The notes below the pieces were generated by a model. The model worked only from the letters and a program-made list of their open reading frames with translations. It ran no database searches and was not told the origin of the DNA. A DNA stretch of 8,716 bases, taken from NCBI GenBank assembly GCA_041685075.1, contig JAWLGN010000232.1, positions 1 through 8,716 of the forward strand, written 5' to 3'. Within the stretch, counting starts at the first letter, position 1, and every line of letters starts with the position of its first letter. This DNA comes from JAMCRM01 sp041685075. Its GTDB lineage: Bacteria; Acidobacteriota; Terriglobia; Bryobacterales; Bryobacteraceae. Positions 6,627 through 8,716 of this stretch are shown piece by piece. The translations under genes were made by a program, and so were the position numbers.

Positions 6627-7826
6627 TTACGGCCGCACGGCGCCGCACATAGCCCGTATCAGGGCGGCGCCGAACTCCAGCCGGTCCGCCACCGTGGGCG
6701 GCCGGCCGAGCTTGGGGTTCACGTCCACCATCAGCTCCATCAGGAAGGCGGGCAGCTTGCGGTCGGCGAACAGGCCCTGGTTGACGCTCATCCGGCCCTT
6801 CATCCCCGCCGCGGTGGAGGCCGGGCTGTCGCGCGGGCCCTTGGGCGCGTAGAAGCTGGTCTCATCGAGCCGCTTGTGGAAGCGCTCGGCCAGCGCGCGC
6901 ACCTCCGGGCCGCCCGCGGTGAGCGGTCCCTGGATGAAATCGGCGCGCTCGGTGTTGTGCAGCGTCAGGAAGAGATGCACCGGGCGGCCGGAATCCACCC
7001 AGCCGAGAATCGCCTGGCGCTGCGCGTGGATCTCCGGCATCAGCTTGGGGTTCACCGCGTCCCAGTTGCGGTTCAGATCGTAGCCGTGGGCGTTGTAGCG
7101 CACCCCGCCGCGCACCACGCCGTCGGGATCGGCCATGGGGAAGACCTTGATGATGAAACGGTCCCGGATGCGCGCGGCTTCGCGGTCCGCGGAAAGCAGC
7201 CAGCGCAGCGCGCCTTCCGCTACCCAGGAGGTGCCGCTCTCCCAGGCGTGCTGCCGGGCCATCAGCCAGATGACCGCCTTGTCCTTCTCCGGCGTCCGGG
7301 GGTTGGTAACGGTGAGGAGCGTCATGGGGCGGCCGCCCACCGTCTTCCCCACCACCTCTTCCCTATAGGCGGGGTGGCCGCGGAGGCTTTCGAGCAGCGC
7401 CTCGAGGTGGCGCGTCGTGTAGGGCGGCTGGCGGGCAATCCAGACCTGCTTGCCCTCGGGCTTCAGCTTGAAGCGCAGGGTACTGGCCTCCGGGTCGAAA
7501 ACGCCGGCCTCCATGAAGCGCCACTCGCGGTTGTCGTAACTGTAAACCGGGCGCATGTCGCGCAGCCCGGCGCCCTTGTGGCGGCGGTAGTTGTACTCGC
7601 CCGCGAGACCTGCGAGCTCGATCGTGAGGTCGCGCCCCGCCACGCCGTCCAGCCGGAAGTAGAACCAGCTCGGCTGGCTGTTGCGGTTGTCCTGGTCGGT
7701 TTCTCCCCGCACCCAGCAGCGGAAATGATTCTCCGAAACCCACTCGGTTTTGGCGGCGCTGCCGGCTTCGAAAGAGGTGTGAACTGTGGCGGCTAACACC
7801 AGGATGGCGGGGAGCATACCTTGCAT
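6627..7826 (-). CDS. Secreted M14 zinc carboxypeptidase, cytosolic-carboxypeptidase-like (CCP) type
   Basis: This 399-residue metallopeptidase has a hydrophobic N-terminus (MLPAILVLAATVHT, from residue 4), probably a signal peptide, though it lacks a basic start. Residues about 18-130 form a beta-rich domain with WFYFRLDG (54-61), the type found in front of CCP-family catalytic domains. The catalytic domain carries the zinc site H193-x-x-E196 (ARQHAWESG) and H290 (LTLHNTE). N252/R253 (YDLNRNW) is the substrate carboxylate-binding pair, and E364 (FLMELM) is in the place of the general base. All key residues are present, so it should be active on C-terminal or side-chain glutamate-like peptide bonds, but its substrate is unknown. 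The start codon has AAGGA directly against it, too close for a normal ribosome site. It converges on the methyltransferase with four bases between stops and is divergent from the radical SAM gene. Confidence 0.93.
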   Translation of the reverse strand: MQGMLPAILVLAATVHTSFEAGSAAKTEWVSENHFRCWVRGETDQDNRNSQPSWFYFRLDGVAGRDLTIELAGLAGEYNYRRHKGAGLRDMRPVYSYDNREWRFMEAGVFDPEASTLRFKLKPEGKQVWIARQPPYTTRHLEALLESLRGHPAYREEVVGKTVGGRPMTLLTVTNPRTPEKDKAVIWLMARQHAWESGTSWVAEGALRWLLSADREAARIRDRFIIKVFPMADPDGVVRGGVRYNAHGYDLNRNWDAVNPKLMPEIHAQRQAILGWVDSGRPVHLFLTLHNTERADFIQGPLTAGGPEVRALAERFHKRLDETSFYAPKGPRDSPASTAAGMKGRMSVNQGLFADRKLPAFLMELMVDVNPKLGRPPTVADRLEFGAALIRAMCGAVRP

Positions 7827-7833
7827 TCCTTAC

Positions 7834-7862
7834 CATATAACAGGAGAATGGGTGGAATCCAA
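7834..7862 (-). promoter_or_regulatory. Candidate promoter of the M14 peptidase gene, overlapping the divergent start
   Basis: Read on the minus strand, TTGGAT (7857-7862) is followed after 17 bases by TATATG (7834-7839), with TG one base upstream of the latter, an extended -10 form. The -10 box ends seven bases before the peptidase ATG, so the leader would be zero to one base long. On the plus strand the same AT-rich core reads TATAAC (7836-7841, five of six to consensus). It could serve as the -10 box of the radical SAM gene, but no good -35 box is seen there. The two promoters, if real, could not be occupied together. Confidence 0.35.
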
Positions 7863-7868
7863 TTGGGT

Positions 7869-8716
7869 ATGATGCATAACTCTCGTGGTGTTCGTTTCGT
7901 CCTGACAGCTCCCGCTACGGAAAGTACCGAACAACAGTTCAGTCCCTGGAAGCAGATGGTCTATGCTTCCGTGCCGGCGCAATTCGCGCCGCGGTTCATG
8001 TACCGCAAGAACCTCGAACAGCCACGGCATCCGGACGGCACGGGCGTGGTGCTGCCCTATGGATTGCGCGTGACGGAAGCCATCCTGCTGCGGCACTATC
8101 CCGCCGAAGACGTGGTGGCGTGCCATCCCGACGACCTGGACCGGTTCGTGGGACCCCGCACCGTCGCGGTGGGGGTGAGCGCCCATAACCCCATCGGGGC
8201 GGCCTTTTCGACGGGCGTTTACAGCAACATCTTCGGCAGCACGGCGCGGCCTATCAACGCCTACGAGACCGAGCGCATCTTCAACCACCCGGTGCTGAAA
8301 AAATACCGGCCCAAGGTGATCGTCGGTGGCGCCGGGTCGTGGCAGATCGAAAAGACCAACGCCTTCGAGCGGCTGGGCGTGGACTGCGTGGTGACGGGGC
8401 GCGGCGAAAGCGTGGTGCTGGACCTCTTCCGTGCCGCCGACGAAGGGCGGGAGTTGCCGCGGGTGGTGCACGCGCCCGAGCCCGGCATCGAGGAACTCGT
8501 ACTGCCCCAAAAGCGCTCGACCCTGGGGATCGTGGAGATGACGCGCGGCTGCGGACGCCAGTGCGCCTTCTGTACCCCTACCCTCGAGCGGCGCATCTCC
8601 GTGCCGCAGGAGCAGTTAATGGAGGTGGTGCACGCCAACGTGCGGGACGGCGGCCGGGTGATCTTTCCGGTCTCCGAAGATATCTTCATCTACGGCGCCA
8701 ACTCGCCGTTCTACAT
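7869..8716 (+). CDS. B12-binding-domain radical SAM protein, 3' end cut off by the window edge
   Basis: About 282 N-terminal residues are visible and the frame is open at the right edge. Residues 8-14 (VRFVLTA) start a Rossmann-like strand. About 60-200 looks like a cobalamin-binding domain, with VAVGVSAHNPIG (99-110), KVIVGGAGSWQI (149-160) and VTGRGESVVLDLF (175-187). The B12 ligand motif D-x-H-x-x-G is not present in exact form; SAHNPIG is near it but misspaced. The radical SAM cluster motif is C228-x3-C232-x2-C235 (RGCGRQCAFC). The family makes 5'-deoxyadenosyl radicals and often methylates or rearranges carbon skeletons; this member's product is unknown. The start is uncertain: an in-frame ATG at 7848 has AGGAG only one base away, while ATG 7869 (or 7872) has GGTGGA 12 bases upstream. 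It lacks the features expected of a sulfatase-maturing enzyme in the visible part. Confidence 0.88.
   Translation, partial: MMHNSRGVRFVLTAPATESTEQQFSPWKQMVYASVPAQFAPRFMYRKNLEQPRHPDGTGVVLPYGLRVTEAILLRHYPAEDVVACHPDDLDRFVGPRTVAVGVSAHNPIGAAFSTGVYSNIFGSTARPINAYETERIFNHPVLKKYRPKVIVGGAGSWQIEKTNAFERLGVDCVVTGRGESVVLDLFRAADEGRELPRVVHAPEPGIEELVLPQKRSTLGIVEMTRGCGRQCAFCTPTLERRISVPQEQLMEVVHANVRDGGRVIFPVSEDIFIYGANSPFY

Noticed and set aside
6399..7796. 465-codon plus-strand open frame across the methyltransferase end and the peptidase
   Set aside because: It overlaps two well-supported genes out of frame or antisense, and the translation shows no family motif.
8548..8575. Radical SAM gene as the sulfatase-maturing enzyme (anSME)
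   Set aside because: The cluster motif is preceded by some 220 residues of B12-binding type, which anSME lacks; only the general radical SAM motif is shared.
1..8716. tRNA, rRNA, CRISPR array, insertion sequence or phage genes
   Set aside because: No regular spaced repeats, transposase or integrase motifs, or RNA gene signatures were seen on either strand; nearly all sequence is explained by seven protein genes.

Overview
The window looks like a chromosomal stretch from a GC-rich, sulfatase-rich Gram-negative bacterium. The best guess is an Acidobacteriota of the Solibacter/Bryobacterales type, with Planctomycetota or Verrucomicrobiota as alternatives. This rests on gene style only: twin-arginine signal peptides on sulfatases, C- and G-ending codons, a secreted CCP-like M14 peptidase and a B12-binding radical SAM protein. 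No marker gene is present to prove it.

Layout, left to right. A 5'-truncated FRG-domain gene (+) ends at 778. A 241-base convergent gap follows. Next are three type I (formylglycine) sulfatases: one on the minus strand (1020-2459), then, across a 99-base divergent control region, two on the plus strand (2559-3986 and 3997-5853). The plus-strand pair runs into a class I SAM methyltransferase (5867-6622) with gaps of 10 and 13 bases, so these three genes look like one operon. A secreted M14 zinc carboxypeptidase-like gene (minus, 6627-7826) converges on the methyltransferase with 4 bases between the stop codons. Its start faces a divergent B12-binding radical SAM gene that runs off the right edge.

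How the genes may work together: all three sulfatases keep the Cys-type C-x-P-x-R site and carry Tat-type leaders, so they should be matured by a formylglycine-generating enzyme or anSME encoded elsewhere and then exported folded. By sequence feel, the second resembles GlcNAc-6-sulfatases and the third resembles heparan N-sulfatases (with a C-terminal HEAT-like extension). The group could therefore strip sulfate from a glucosamine-containing sulfated glycan. No glycoside hydrolase, polysaccharide lyase, transporter or regulator is in view, so the substrate is inference.

There is no tRNA, rRNA, CRISPR array, insertion sequence or clear intrinsic terminator. I do not see a clearly new system. 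The points most worth checking are the sulfatase-HEAT/methyltransferase operon, the two very compact divergent promoter regions, and a possible leaderless start pattern.
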